The position numbers and the translations under genes are program-made. Below are positions 48,891-58,774 of a stretch of DNA of 64,000 nt, piece by piece; position 1 is the stretch's first letter; each line of letters opens with the position of its first letter. Under the pieces are notes generated by a model. It saw only the letters and a program-made list of their open reading frames with translations, searched no databases and was not told the DNA's origin. The DNA is from Kitasatospora sp. GAS204B (GTDB lineage Bacteria; Actinomycetota; Actinomycetes; Streptomycetales; Streptomycetaceae): assembly GCF_029892155.1 (NCBI RefSeq), contig NZ_JARZAG010000019.1, forward strand, positions 113,417-177,416, given 5' to 3'.

Positions 48891-49151
48891 ATGAGCGATG
48901 ACGAGCAGCAGCAGCCGACCGGGCCTGGGTTCGTGAAGTTCCGCCTGCAGTGCCCCAACTGCAACCAGGGGTCCCGTGCCCGCGCCCGGATGGGCGCGCG
49001 GGACTACCTCGGCCACGACGGAAAGCCGGCCATCGTGGTGGGCGCGAGCTACGTGCCGGAGACCTGTACGGACTGCCAGGGGACGGGATTCCTCGCCCTC
49101 GGGTCCGAGGAGTGGAAGGGGCGACGCGAGCCCGACCCGTCGGCCGACTGA
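48891..49151 (+). CDS. Small zinc-finger protein (DnaJ-like CxxCxG pairs)
   Basis: An 86-residue protein with two Cys pairs, LQCPNCNQGSRAR and TCTDCQGTGFLALG, that resemble the CxxCxGxG modules of DnaJ and probably bind one zinc ion. The function is unknown. GATACT (48879-48884) lies 6 nt before the ATG and no ribosome site is seen, so the mRNA may be leaderless. Confidence 0.7.
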   Translation: MSDDEQQQPTGPGFVKFRLQCPNCNQGSRARARMGARDYLGHDGKPAIVVGASYVPETCTDCQGTGFLALGSEEWKGRREPDPSAD

Positions 49152-49171
49152 GACGTCGACATCGTCGACGT

Positions 49172-50455
49172 TCATGCCCGCACCGTACCCACCCCCGCCG
49201 CCCGCCAGGTGGCGTACAGCGTCACGCCGCCCGCCAGGGTCATCGCCGCCAGGCCCACAACTGCCGCGCCCGACCAGCCGACCGCGTGGAAGGCGTCCGC
49301 GCCCACCGTGCCGCCGAGGCTGTTGCCCAGGTAGTAGGCCATCAGGTAGAGGGCCGAGGCCTGGGCCCGGCCGTGCTGCGCCGTCCGTCCCACGGCCGAG
49401 GAGGCGGTGGCGTGACCGGCGAAGAAGCCGCCGGTGATCAGCACCAGGCCGAGCAGTGCGCAGAGCAGGGAGTTCGCGAGGGAGAGCAGCAGGCCCGCGG
49501 TGGTCAGGCCGATCGCGACGTAGAGGGCGCCCCGGCGGCCCAGGGCGCGGGTGAGGCGTCCGGCGGCGGCGGAGGTGCCGGTGCCGACCAGGTAGACCAC
49601 GAAGATCGAGGCGGCCACCGACTGCGGCAGGTGGAAGGGCGCCGCGATCAGCCGGAAGCCGACGGTGTTGTAGACCGCGCCGAAGACGGCCATGAAGAGC
49701 ATGCCCAGCGCGTACAGCCGCAGCAGCAGCGGGTTGCGCAGGTGGGCGCCGACGGTGCGGGCCAGGGCGCGGGCGTCCACGGGGGTGCGGCGGAAGTGGC
49801 GGGCGGTGGGGATCAGCAGGCGGAAGGCGAGCACCGAGAGCAGCGCGAGCGCGGCCGAGGCGGCCAGGCCCCAGCGCCAGCCCCAGGCGGCGCCGGTCCA
49901 GCCGGCGACCAGGCGGCCGCCCATGCCGCCGATGCTGTTGCCCGCGACGTAGAGGCCCATCGCGGACGGCAGCGCGCTCGGGTGCACCTCCTCCACGAGG
50001 TAGGCCATCGCGGTGGCGGGCAGGCCGGCCAGCGCCGCGCCCTGGAGCGCGCGCAGTGCGACCAGGACGCCGAGCGAGGGGGCGAACGGCAGCGCGACGG
50101 CGATCAGCGAGGCGGCGAGCACCGAGCCGGTCATCACCGCCGTGCGCCCGTAGCGGTCGGAGAGCGCACTGGCCGGCAGCAGGCCGAGTGCGAGGCCGAG
50201 GGTGGCCGCCGAGGCCGTCCAACTCGCCTGCCCGGGCGTGAGGTCGAGGCCGGCGGAGAGCAGCGGCAGCAGGCCCTGGGTGGAGTAGAGCAGCACGAAG
50301 GTGGCGATGCCGGCGGCGAACAGCGCGAGGTTGGAGCGCCGGAAGTCCCGCTGCCCGGGGCGCAGTCGCAGGTCGGTGGTGGTGGCGGAGTGGACGGCAC
50401 CCGGGGCGGTGACTGCGGCGGATGCCTCGGCTGCGGTGGTCTCCACGGGAGGCAT
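49172..50455 (-). CDS. MFS transporter
   Basis: A 427-residue major facilitator with 12 predicted helices. The motif A loop after helix 2 reads SDRYGRTAVMTGSV. Helix 5 has the GNSIGGMGGRLVAGWTG segment, and the repeat half carries GRLTRALGRRGALYV. It resembles the YnfM/AraJ branch of drug or sugar-efflux pumps; the substrate is unknown. Start ATG 50455 is chosen over ATG 50485. It is divergent from a LysR gene, which probably controls it. Confidence 0.85.
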   Translation of the reverse strand: MPPVETTAAEASAAVTAPGAVHSATTTDLRLRPGQRDFRRSNLALFAAGIATFVLLYSTQGLLPLLSAGLDLTPGQASWTASAATLGLALGLLPASALSDRYGRTAVMTGSVLAASLIAVALPFAPSLGVLVALRALQGAALAGLPATAMAYLVEEVHPSALPSAMGLYVAGNSIGGMGGRLVAGWTGAAWGWRWGLAASAALALLSVLAFRLLIPTARHFRRTPVDARALARTVGAHLRNPLLLRLYALGMLFMAVFGAVYNTVGFRLIAAPFHLPQSVAASIFVVYLVGTGTSAAAGRLTRALGRRGALYVAIGLTTAGLLLSLANSLLCALLGLVLITGGFFAGHATASSAVGRTAQHGRAQASALYLMAYYLGNSLGGTVGADAFHAVGWSGAAVVGLAAMTLAGGVTLYATWRAAGVGTVRA

Positions 50456-50519
50456 GGCAATGACGCTAGACCTGCCCGATTCCATGCGTCCAATACATCA
50501 ATGGGCCACAATTCATGCT

Positions 50520-51479
50520 GTGGCGTATGAGGAGAATCCCGTCCCGAGACCCGTCGAGCTGGACCCGCAGGCTCCGGCGGTCCAACTCGCGCCGAAGCTG
50601 GCGCAGTTCGCGGCGGTGGCCCGGCTGGAGCACGTGACCCGGGCGGCCGAGCTGCTCGCCATGCCGCAGCCCACGCTGTCGCGCGCGATCGCCCGGCTGG
50701 AGCGGGAGTTGGGGGCCGACCTGCTGGTCCGCGAGGGCCGCACGGTGCGGCTGACCAGAGCCGGTCAGCTGCTGCTCGGCTCGGTGGAGCGGGCGTTGGC
50801 CGAGCTGGAGCGCGGGGCCCGGGCGGTGCGGGCCGAGGTGGACCCGGCAGCCGGGCGGGTGGCGTTCGGGTTTCTCCACACCATGGGGACGGACGCGGTG
50901 CCCGCGCTGCTGCGGGGCTTTCGGGCCGACCACCCGCGGGTGCGGTTCCAGCTGGTGCAGGACTACGTGGCGGCGATGCTGGCCCGGCTGCGGGCGGGCG
51001 AGTTGGACCTGTGCCTGGTCTCGCCGCTGCCCGCCGAGGACGACCCCGAGCTGACCGCCCGGCCGCTGGACGAGCAGCCGCTGCACCTGGTGGTGCCCGC
51101 CGACCACCGGCTCGCCGGGCGGCGCCGGATCCGGCTGGCGGAGGTGGCCGAGGAGCCGTTCGTCGCGCTGGAGCAGGGGTACGGGCTGCGCGGGATCACC
51201 GACGACTTCTGCGCGCAGGCCGGGTTCGCGCCGCGGATCGCCTTCGAGGGCGAGGAGGCGGAGACGCTGCGCGGGCTGGTCGCGGCCGGGCTCGGGGTGG
51301 CGCTGCTGCCGCCGGGGACGGTGCCGCGGCCCGGGGTGGTCGACCTGACGGTGACGGCACCGCGGACCCGGCGGGCGATCGGGCTGGCCTGGGTGACCGG
51401 CCGGTCGTTGCCGCCGCCCGCGCAGGCGTTCCGGGAGTTCGTGCTGTCGCGGCGCGGGCGGCTGCTGGAACGTGGCTGA
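50520..51479 (+). CDS. LysR family transcriptional regulator
   Basis: About 319 residues. The N-terminal winged helix reads LAQFAAVARLEHVTRAAELL and MPQPTLSRAIARLERELGAD (about 28-70). The substrate-binding domain begins near VAFGFLHTMGTDAVP and has LDLCLVSPLPAEDDPEL. It is related to CynR/CysB-type regulators. The start is uncertain: GTG 50520 or ATG 50484, both without a clear ribosome site. It is divergent from the MFS gene with a short, locally AT-rich gap (CCAATACATCAATGGGCC) that should hold its operator. Confidence 0.85.
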   Translation: MAYEENPVPRPVELDPQAPAVQLAPKLAQFAAVARLEHVTRAAELLAMPQPTLSRAIARLERELGADLLVREGRTVRLTRAGQLLLGSVERALAELERGARAVRAEVDPAAGRVAFGFLHTMGTDAVPALLRGFRADHPRVRFQLVQDYVAAMLARLRAGELDLCLVSPLPAEDDPELTARPLDEQPLHLVVPADHRLAGRRRIRLAEVAEEPFVALEQGYGLRGITDDFCAQAGFAPRIAFEGEEAETLRGLVAAGLGVALLPPGTVPRPGVVDLTVTAPRTRRAIGLAWVTGRSLPPPAQAFREFVLSRRGRLLERG

Positions 51480-51549
51480 GGACGGCTGCTGGAACGCGGC
51501 CGAGGGGGCGGCGGCCGGCCGGGCGAAGGGCTGTCGTGGCGGGACTCGA

Positions 51550-51572
51550 TCTACGCGCGTAGGCATTACACT
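51550..51572 (+). promoter_or_regulatory. Nucleoside-regulon operator, site 3, with -10 of add
   Basis: TCTACGCGCGTAGG (51550-51563) contains the perfect 12-bp palindrome CTACGCGCGTAG. The -10 TACACT (51567-51572) follows 3 nt later and ends 6 nt before the add ATG. The palindrome therefore fills the -35/-10 spacer, the classic place for a repressor. Confidence 0.8.
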
Positions 51573-51578
51573 CTCGCC

Positions 51579-52727
51579 ATGGAGAAGCAGATCACCGTCC
51601 CCGCGGGCACCACGGCCCCGCGTGTCCCCACCGCCGACCAGATCCGTCGCGCCCCCAAGGTGCTGCTGCACGATCACCTGGACGGCGGCCTGCGCCCCGA
51701 GACCATCGTCGAGTTGGCCGCCGCCTGCGGCTACCAGGGGCTCCCCACCACCAACCCGGCCGAGCTGGGCGTCTGGTTCCGCGAGGCCGCCGACTCCGGC
51801 TCGCTGGTCCGCTACCTGGAGACCTTCGCGCACACCTGTGCCGTGATGCAGACCCGGGACGCGCTGATCCGGGTCGCCGCCGACTGCGCCGAGGACCTGG
51901 CGGCCGACGGCGTGGTCTACGCCGAGGTGCGCTACGCCCCCGAGCAGCACCTGGAGGCCGGGCTGAGCCTGGACGAGGTGGTCGAGGCGGTCAACGAGGG
52001 CTTCCGGATCGGTGAGGCCAAAGCCCGGGCCAACGGCCACCGGATCAAGGTCGGCACCCTGCTCACCGCGATGCGGCACGCCGCCCGCTCGCAGGAGATC
52101 GCCGAGCTGGCCAACCGCTACCGCGACGCCGGCGTGGTCGGCTTCGACATCGCCGGCGCCGAGGCGGGCCACCCGCCGACCCGGCACCAGGGCGCCTTCG
52201 ACTACCTCAAGGGCGAGAACAACCACTTCACCATCCACGCCGGCGAGGCCTTCGGCCTGCCCTCGATCTGGGAGGCGCTGCAGTGCTGCGGCGCCGACCG
52301 GCTCGGCCACGGTGTGCGGATCATCGACGACATCACGGTCAACGAGGACGGCACCGTCGAGCTCGGCCGGCTGGCCGCCTACGTGCGCGACAAGCGGATC
52401 CCGCTGGAGATGTGCCCGACCTCCAACCTGCAGACGGCGGCGGCGAGTTCCTACGCCGAGCACCCGATCGGGCTGCTCAGCCGGCTGAAGTTCCGGGTCA
52501 CCGTGAACACCGACAACCGGCTGATGAGCGGGACCAGCATGAGCCAGGAGTTCGGCCACCTGATCGAGGCCTTCGGGTACGGGCTGGACGACATGCAGTG
52601 GTTCACCGTCAACGCGATGAAGTCCTCGTTCCTGCCGTTCGACGAGCGGCTGGCGATGATCAACGAGGTGATCAAGCCGGGGTACGCGGAGCTCAAGGCC
52701 GAGTGGCTGTTCGGCGCCTCGGCCTGA
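51579..52727 (+). CDS. add: Adenosine deaminase
   Basis: Converts adenosine and deoxyadenosine to inosine and deoxyinosine. The 382-residue TIM-barrel metalloenzyme has zinc ligands H31 and H33 (HDHLDGGL), the catalytic HAGEAFG (about 221), DRLGHGVRI and NTDNRLMSG near 310, which holds the last metal-ligand Asp. It probably has a leaderless mRNA, with the -10 only 6 nt upstream and no ribosome site. The palindrome shared with deoC places it in a nucleoside-catabolism regulon. Confidence 0.95.
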   Translation: MEKQITVPAGTTAPRVPTADQIRRAPKVLLHDHLDGGLRPETIVELAAACGYQGLPTTNPAELGVWFREAADSGSLVRYLETFAHTCAVMQTRDALIRVAADCAEDLAADGVVYAEVRYAPEQHLEAGLSLDEVVEAVNEGFRIGEAKARANGHRIKVGTLLTAMRHAARSQEIAELANRYRDAGVVGFDIAGAEAGHPPTRHQGAFDYLKGENNHFTIHAGEAFGLPSIWEALQCCGADRLGHGVRIIDDITVNEDGTVELGRLAAYVRDKRIPLEMCPTSNLQTAAASSYAEHPIGLLSRLKFRVTVNTDNRLMSGTSMSQEFGHLIEAFGYGLDDMQWFTVNAMKSSFLPFDERLAMINEVIKPGYAELKAEWLFGASA

Positions 52728-52812
52728 GGGCGGTCGGTCGCCGAGTGGCCGTCCACTGCTGAGGATCCGTCAGACTCCGTACGGGGAAGGCGCGGTGCGA
52801 CTGTATGACGGT

Positions 52813-52828
52813 TCACTCGGCCGAGTGA
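52813..52828. promoter_or_regulatory. 16-bp palindrome upstream of a secreted-protein gene
   Basis: Perfect inverted repeat TCACTCGG-CCGAGTGA, about 140 nt before the start at 52970. It is the only clear structure in the 240-nt gap after add and may be an operator. Confidence 0.5.
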
Positions 52829-52969
52829 CACGCTTTGGTCCCGGCACGACGGACTGTCTACGGTGAGCCAATCACTGCTGACACGGTGCAGCGGCACACG
52901 CTGGGCTGGTGCCTTCGGGCCCGCCCTGGCGCGAGCCCGCGCCGGCCCGACGGACCCTAGGACGGACCC

Positions 52970-53359
52970 ATGAAGCAGGCCACTCTCAAGGCTGCCGGCA
53001 CGGCGGCGCTCGGCGTCGTCATCGCGGCCACCGCCGCCGGTGCCGCGTCGGCCGCCGCCCCCGGCGGCCTCGGCGCGCTGCCCACCGGTGCGCTGCCCGA
53101 CACCACTGGCCTGACCGGGACTCTGGACAAGGCCCCGGCGGTCGGCGGTCCGGTCTCGCACGCCACCGGCATGCTCGACTCCAACGCCGGCCAGGCGCCC
53201 GCCGCGCAGGCCCCGGCGGCCGCTGCCCCGGCCGGCGAGGCCACCCGCGGGCTGCCGGTCGGCGCGCTCGGCGGCATCGCGAAGCAGGCACCCGGCCCGG
53301 TGGGCGGCCTGCTCGGCGGCGCCGCGCCGGTGAGCGGTGGCCTGCCCGGGGTCGGCTGA
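52970..53359 (+). CDS. Secreted Ala/Gly/Pro-rich protein
   Basis: A 129-residue protein with a signal peptide (MKQATLKAAGTAALGVVIAA, cleavage near ASA-AA). The mature part is low-complexity (Ala, Gly, Pro), with LPTGALPDTTGLTGTLDKAP, GGPVSHATGMLDSN and GGLLGGAAPVSGGLPG. There is no Cys and no recognised domain. Similar small exported proteins are common in Streptomyces and probably belong to the cell surface. It is followed by a hairpin. Confidence 0.75.
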   Translation: MKQATLKAAGTAALGVVIAATAAGAASAAAPGGLGALPTGALPDTTGLTGTLDKAPAVGGPVSHATGMLDSNAGQAPAAQAPAAAAPAGEATRGLPVGALGGIAKQAPGPVGGLLGGAAPVSGGLPGVG

Positions 53360-53384
53360 CGGATCGGGCCACCACGGCTCACAC

Positions 53385-53424
53385 CAGGGCCGCCTACTGC
53401 GCGCGAGCGGAGCAGGCGGCCCTG
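53385..53424. terminator. Terminator between the secreted-protein and PspC genes
   Basis: An 11-bp stem (53385-53395-type arm CAGGGCCGCCT pairing with AGGCGGCCCTG at 53414-53424) between convergent genes. Confidence 0.75.
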
Positions 53425-53452
53425 TGTCGTACCCGGGGTTCGGCCGGCCGGG

Positions 53453-53644
53453 TCAGGGCTCCTGCGGGAGCAGCAGCCACAGGGCCAGGTAGACCAGGAA
53501 CTGCGGCCCGGGCAGCAGGCAGGAGACCAGGAAGATCAGCCGGACCGTCCAGGCGGAGAGGCCGAAGCGCTCGGCGATCCCGGCGCAGACGCCGGCGACG
53601 AGGCGGTCGTGGCGGGGGCGGGCCAGCGTGCGGATGGCGGTCAT
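53453..53644 (-). CDS. PspC domain membrane protein
   Basis: A 63-residue single PspC domain: LARPRHDRLVAGVCAGIAER, then FGLSAWTVRLIFLVSCLLPG and LVYLALWLLLPQEP. PspC proteins take part in envelope-stress responses. This minimal form has one amphipathic segment and one or two membrane helices. The start ATG 53644 gives the usual short N-terminus. Confidence 0.88.
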   Translation of the reverse strand: MTAIRTLARPRHDRLVAGVCAGIAERFGLSAWTVRLIFLVSCLLPGPQFLVYLALWLLLPQEP

Positions 53645-53826
53645 GGCGGTCTCCGAGCGGTAGCGGGGTGACGCTCCGGTGGTCCCGGGGCTGTGACTCC
53701 ATGCTGCGTCCGGTGGACCTGGTCGAGCGTCAGCCCGGATGCCGATCCGGCACCCCGGAGTCTCACCGGGGCGGGGTGGGCGGATCTCGGGGTTCGACTC
53801 AGGGGCGGCCCTGAGCCGGCCGTGCC

Positions 53827-54636
53827 TCAGAAGCGGTGCGCGCGGGCCGGGGCGTGGTGGCGGGTGACCGGCAGCGGGCCCGGGCGGTGGGTGCGCAGGT
53901 GGTGCAGGCGGCCGGCCGGGGTGTCGTCGAGCCTGTCGCGGGCGGTGGTGACGGCGGTGGTGACGGTGGTGGTGGGCGCGGGCGGTTCGGCGCCGGCCGG
54001 GCTCGGGCTCGGGGTCGGCGCGGGCGCCGCTGCCGGGGTCGGAGTCGTTGCGGGCTGCTCCGCCGTCGGCCGGGCCCGCAGCCGGGCGCGCCCGGCCGGG
54101 ACCACCGCCAGGTGGGCGAGCGCCGCGCCGATCACGCCGAGCAGTATGTCGTCCACGTTGAGCACCTGCCCGGCCACGCCCGTGCGGACCACCTCGAGGG
54201 CGGTGGCGATCAGCGCGGTGGCGCCCAGGGTCTGCAGGAAGGACGGCAGCCACGCCGTCCGCAGCCGTCCGCCCGCCATCGGCAGCAGCACGCCGAGCGG
54301 CGCCAGCGTCGCCAGCCCGCCCGCGACCTGCCGCAGGCCGGCGGCCCCACCGGTGCCGAGCGCGCGGTGCACGGAGGCGAACGGGGTCAGGTTGGCGTCG
54401 TAGGCCCAGGCAGTGGACACCTGGCGCAGGGTCAGCCAGGCCAGCAGCAGGGCGTAGAGCGCGAGCAGGCTCAGGCCGACCGAACGCAGTGCGAGGGGCA
54501 GGGCCTCGGCCGCCCCAGACGAGTCCGCAGTCCCCGAAGGGTCGTCCGGCGGCGTGGCCGTCGTGGTGGCCTGCCGTCGGTCCTCGATCCGCACGCTGTC
54601 GCGCGCATTCCGCACGCCGGTGCCATCTCGCTGCAC
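53827..54636 (-). CDS. VanZ family membrane protein
   Basis: About 269 residues. The VanZ-like region has four hydrophobic segments (VGLSLLALYALLLAWLTL; VAGGLATLAPLGVLLPMA; TLGATALIATALEVVRTG; VDDILLGVIGAALAHLAV), with NLTPFASV and the conserved EVVRTGVAGQVLNVDD. A long Pro/Thr/Ala-rich and basic C-terminal tail (about 85 residues) follows. VanZ proteins are linked to glycopeptide tolerance; the role here is unknown. GTG 54636 is preferred over TTG 54663 because homologous sequences begin near QRDGTGVRNA. Confidence 0.78.
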   Translation of the reverse strand: MQRDGTGVRNARDSVRIEDRRQATTTATPPDDPSGTADSSGAAEALPLALRSVGLSLLALYALLLAWLTLRQVSTAWAYDANLTPFASVHRALGTGGAAGLRQVAGGLATLAPLGVLLPMAGGRLRTAWLPSFLQTLGATALIATALEVVRTGVAGQVLNVDDILLGVIGAALAHLAVVPAGRARLRARPTAEQPATTPTPAAAPAPTPSPSPAGAEPPAPTTTVTTAVTTARDRLDDTPAGRLHHLRTHRPGPLPVTRHHAPARAHRF

Positions 54637-54751
54637 GCCCTTCAGGACGCGGTGCCAGGTCAAGCCGGTTCCCGCCGCTCCACGCGCTCGGGCGTGGCGT
54701 CGCTCACAGCGCCACCGCGCGACTGCTCGTCCCGGTCCCGCTCGTCCGTGG

Positions 54752-55087
54752 TCACTGGCAGTTGGGCGTCCCGCTCGGCGTCGGCGAGGGCAGCGCGTTG
54801 AACGGGCTGCTGGGCGACGGCACGACCACCGGCGAGGGGGCGGCGGTGGGCCGGCCCGAGGCCCGGGGCGAGCCGGTCGCCGGGCTGGTCGGGGTGCCCA
54901 TGGGGGCCGGCACGGCCGGCGGGTGCACCACGCTCGGGCAGGCGGTGCGGCTGGCCGGTGGGCCGGCGTCGACCGGGACGGCCGTGGGCCGGATGCCGCA
55001 GCCGCTCGCCAGCGCGGCGGTGGCCGCGCCGATCGCCAGCGCCAGCGCCCATTTCGGCCAACCGCCGCTGCTCGTCACCTGGTTCAC
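54752..55087 (-). CDS. AfsQ3-like lipoprotein
   Basis: A 111-residue lipoprotein with signal core WALALAIGAATAALASG and Cys 30, followed by GIRPTAVPVDAGPPASRTAC and a Pro/Ser/Thr-rich tail. Position and order match the third gene of the Streptomyces afsQ locus. It starts with GTG inside the afsQ2 stop (GTGA), so it is coupled to the kinase. By analogy with CseA it may restrain or tune the sensor kinase; that is an inference. Confidence 0.75.
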   Translation of the reverse strand: MNQVTSSGGWPKWALALAIGAATAALASGCGIRPTAVPVDAGPPASRTACPSVVHPPAVPAPMGTPTSPATGSPRASGRPTAAPSPVVVPSPSSPFNALPSPTPSGTPNCQ

Positions 55088-56745
55088 TGGTCCGACCTCC
55101 GCTCGGTCTGCTCCCCCGAGCCCCCCGGTCGGCTGTCCGTCCCGCCGCCCGTCCCGCTGTCCGTCCCGCTGTCCACTGCCCCGTCCCGGGCCGGCGGCCG
55201 CAGCGGTAGGCGCAGCGTGAAGACCGCGCCGGAGCCGTCCGGCGCGTTGGCGGCCGTGATGGTGCCGCCGTGGATCTGCGCGTTGGCCATCGCGATGGAG
55301 AGCCCGAGCCCGCTGCCCTCCGAGCGGGCCCGCCCCTTGTCGGCCTTGAAGAACCGGTCGAAGACGTGCGGCAGTACGTCCTCGGGGATGCCGGGCCCGC
55401 TGTCCGAGACCTCGACCACCACCTCGCCCGCGCCGGTCGGCCCGGCGCCCTGGCTGACCTTGACCCGCACCGGCGAGCCGCCGTGCTTGAGCGCGTTGCC
55501 GATCAGGTTGGCGAAGACCACGTCGAGCCGGCGCGGGTCGACCACGGCCAGCACCCCGCGCGGGGCGTCCACCTCGACCGCGTCGTACCAGGCCCGGCCG
55601 TCGATGCAGGACATGATCAGGTCGGCGATGTCCATCTCGTCGGCGACCAGCTTGGCGGTGCCGGCGTCGAACCGGGTCACCTCCATCAGGTTCTCCACCA
55701 GGTCGGAGAGCCGGCGGGTCTCGCTGACCACCAGCCGCACGGCCGGCTCGATCATCGGGTCCAGCGACTCGGCCTCGTCCTCCAGGATGTCGGTGACGGC
55801 CGTCATCGCGGTCAACGGCGTGCGCAGCTCGTGCGACATGTCGGCGACGAACCGGCGGCTCTGCGCCTCCCGGGCGCTCAACTCCTCGACCTGCTCGGCG
55901 AGTGCCTCAGCGGTGCGGTTGAACGTCCTCGCCAGGTCGGCCAGTTCGTCCGCGCCGCTGACCTCCAGCCGGGTGTCCAGCTTGCCCTCGCCCAACCGGC
56001 GGGCCGCGTCGCCGAGTTGGCGCACCGGCCGGAGCACGGTGGCGGACGCGGCCTGGGCCAGCAGGGTGGCCGCGATCAGCGCGAGCGCCGTCGCCACCGC
56101 CAACGACCAGCCCAGGGTGTCCAGATCGGCCCGTTCGTTGTCCAGCGACTTGAACATGTAGGCGGTCAGGTTGGTCTGCAACACCCGGGTGCCGCCGACC
56201 ACGTACGGCGTGCGGTCGAGGTTCACCCGCTGCCAGTACAGGTGGTACTGGTACGCGTTGCCGGGGCCGACGGCGCGCGGCTTGGGCACGGTGGCCAGCA
56301 GCGCGTGCGGCACCTGGGCCACGGTGAAGCGCGGGTCGGAGGTGGCGACGCAGTCGGGCTGACTGTCGTCCACCACCACGACGTTGTAGCTCAGGCCGGA
56401 GCTGGCCACGTTCTCGGCCAGCTGGTTGAGCGCCGCGCAGCTCGCGCCCAGCGGCAGGTCGGAGACGTTGCGGCTGAGCGAGGAGCGGAAGTCGGTGAGG
56501 GTGCTGTTCTGGGCGCGCTTGAGCACCGCGTCGCGGTTCAGCCAGTAGGCGATGCCGGAGGCGGAGACGGCGGCGGTCAGCGCGACCACGGCGAACACCG
56601 CGGCCAGCCGGACCCGCAGCGAACTCAGTCGCAGCCGCCGCCACAGCCTGCGAGCGAAGCGGCGGCGGCCGTTCTGATGATCAGTCACGTGTCGGGTCAG
56701 CCATTCGGTGTCAGGGCAGGCGGCAGCACGGGAGGCGCGCGGCAC
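55084..56745 (-). CDS. afsQ2: Sensor histidine kinase AfsQ2
   Basis: Membrane sensor kinase of up to 553 residues. A first helix (LAAVFAVVALTAAVSASGIAY) is followed by an extracytoplasmic domain of about 150 residues and a second helix (LAVATALALIAATLLAQAA). Then come HAMP (VLRPVRQLGDAARRLGEG), the dimerisation box with phospho-acceptor His in FVADMSHELRTPL (about 305), the N box (NLIGNALKHGG), and the G boxes (DSGPGIPED; GSGLGLSIA). The start is uncertain: GTG 56745 or GTG 56688. It phosphorylates AfsQ1 in S. coelicolor, affecting antibiotic and nitrogen-related genes. Confidence 0.9.
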   Translation of the reverse strand: MPRASRAAACPDTEWLTRHVTDHQNGRRRFARRLWRRLRLSSLRVRLAAVFAVVALTAAVSASGIAYWLNRDAVLKRAQNSTLTDFRSSLSRNVSDLPLGASCAALNQLAENVASSGLSYNVVVVDDSQPDCVATSDPRFTVAQVPHALLATVPKPRAVGPGNAYQYHLYWQRVNLDRTPYVVGGTRVLQTNLTAYMFKSLDNERADLDTLGWSLAVATALALIAATLLAQAASATVLRPVRQLGDAARRLGEGKLDTRLEVSGADELADLARTFNRTAEALAEQVEELSAREAQSRRFVADMSHELRTPLTAMTAVTDILEDEAESLDPMIEPAVRLVVSETRRLSDLVENLMEVTRFDAGTAKLVADEMDIADLIMSCIDGRAWYDAVEVDAPRGVLAVVDPRRLDVVFANLIGNALKHGGSPVRVKVSQGAGPTGAGEVVVEVSDSGPGIPEDVLPHVFDRFFKADKGRARSEGSGLGLSIAMANAQIHGGTITAANAPDGSGAVFTLRLPLRPPARDGAVDSGTDSGTGGGTDSRPGGSGEQTERRSDQ

Positions 56746-56755
56746 GCGGGTGCGG

Positions 56756-57433
<678 letters not shown>

Positions 57434-57534
57434 CTGGTCATTCTGGCTCACCGGATGTGCCGCCGGGAACCGTCCGAGCCAGCCTGGGCGTCGCAGGTGT
57501 CGCGGGTCACTGCGGGACGAAGGTCCTGGTGCTT

Positions 57535-57550
57535 GTGACACCGCTGTGAC
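57535..57550. promoter_or_regulatory. AfsQ1-binding box
   Basis: GTGAC-ACCGCT-GTGAC matches the published AfsQ1 consensus GTnAC-N6-GTnAC exactly. It lies between divergent afsQ1 and sigQ, as expected for autoregulation and for control of sigQ. Confidence 0.8.
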
Positions 57551-57677
57551 AGTCGCCAGACACCACCATGACGGGCGCCGGGCAAGCTTTTCCATGTCGC
57601 CGCCACGAACCGGACAACAACCGGGACGCAGCGGCGGAGGTGGAAAGAACTCGCTCGTACCGACCATGGGGGCAGCA

Positions 57678-58538
57678 ATGACCGCAACGCTTGAGACCCG
57701 GGGCATCTGGGATGCGCACAACCCGGCAGTCCGCGGCGTTCGGCCGGCGGCGAAGGTCCGGGTCGAGCACTGCACGGGGGCTCGCCGAGTGGGCGGCGGG
57801 AGCAGGACGCAGGGCGTGCCGGGGGGAGTGTTCGGGGGAACGCACACCGGGACGCACGCGGTGAACGGGGGCGGTCTGACCGCGGCCGGCTCGGGGGAGC
57901 CGCAGGCCGGCCAGACCGAGGGCGCCACCCTCTACCGGCTCGCGCCGGTCGAGGAGAGCGTCCGGCAGGGCGAGCAGGGAGGCGTGCAGGGGGAGCCCTC
58001 GGCCGCCGAGGTGGACCACCTGACGGAGTTCACCGCGTACGTGCGCGAGCGCCGCGCCTCCCTGTACGCCACTGCCTACCACCTGACCGGTGACCGCTTC
58101 GAGGCCGAGGACCTGCTGCAGAGCGCGCTCTTCAGCACCTACCGGGCCTGGGGCCGGATCACCGACAAGGCGGCGGTCGGCGGCTACCTGCGCCGCACCA
58201 TGACCAACCTGCACATCTCGGCCTGGCGCCGGCGCAAGCTCAACGAGTACCCGACCGAGGAGCTGCCGGAGACGGTCGGCGACACCGACGCGATGGGCGG
58301 CACCGAACTGCGCGCCGTCCTGTGGCAGGCGCTCGCCAAGCTCCCGGAGAACCAGCGCACCATGCTGGTGCTGCGCTACTACGAGGGCCGCACCGACCCG
58401 GAGATCGCCGACATCCTGGGCATCAGCGTCGGCACCGTCAAGAGCAGCATCTGGCGCGCCCTGCGCCGCCTGCGCGACGACGAGCAGCTCAACCGCAACG
58501 GCGACACCGCCTTCGCCTTCGGCGAGCTGGTGGCGTAA
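57678..58538 (+). CDS. sigQ: ECF sigma factor SigQ (SigE family)
   Basis: About 286 residues. A Gly-rich, poorly conserved N-terminal extension covers about 110 residues. Sigma region 2 follows (FTAYVRERRASLYATAYHLT, then DRFEAEDLLQSALFSTYRAW) and region 4 (LPENQRTMLVLRYYEGRTDP, IADILGISVGTVKSSIWRAL). The placement opposite afsQ1 matches sigQ of Streptomyces, where it counteracts AfsQ1-dependent antibiotic activation. ATG 57678 is preferred for its GGGGG site; ATG 57666 is also in frame. A strong terminator follows. Confidence 0.9.
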   Translation: MTATLETRGIWDAHNPAVRGVRPAAKVRVEHCTGARRVGGGSRTQGVPGGVFGGTHTGTHAVNGGGLTAAGSGEPQAGQTEGATLYRLAPVEESVRQGEQGGVQGEPSAAEVDHLTEFTAYVRERRASLYATAYHLTGDRFEAEDLLQSALFSTYRAWGRITDKAAVGGYLRRTMTNLHISAWRRRKLNEYPTEELPETVGDTDAMGGTELRAVLWQALAKLPENQRTMLVLRYYEGRTDPEIADILGISVGTVKSSIWRALRRLRDDEQLNRNGDTAFAFGELVA

Positions 58539-58650
58539 CGGACTGGTCGTCCAACGGCCTGAACGACAAGGACTCCCGTCGGGGGACGGGTGGGGAAGCG
58601 GAGCGGTCGCGGGCTCGGGGGAGCCGCGGCGGCAGGGAAGCCGCCTACCC

Positions 58651-58705
58651 GCAAGAACAGTCGGGCCCGGTGTCTCGGGAGAGGACACCGGGCCCGACTG
58701 CTTGC
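58651..58705 (+). terminator. Terminator after sigQ
   Basis: Perfect 17-bp stem (58658-58674 and 58684-58700) extended by GCAAG/CTTGC across a 2-nt bulge. It lies about 110 nt after the sigQ stop and before the convergent kinase gene. Confidence 0.85.
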
Positions 58706-58774
58706 GTGCGAGCTTCATCCGGAACGTGCCGGGGGAGCGGTACACGTGGGAACTGCCGCCCTAGCCCCGTCGCG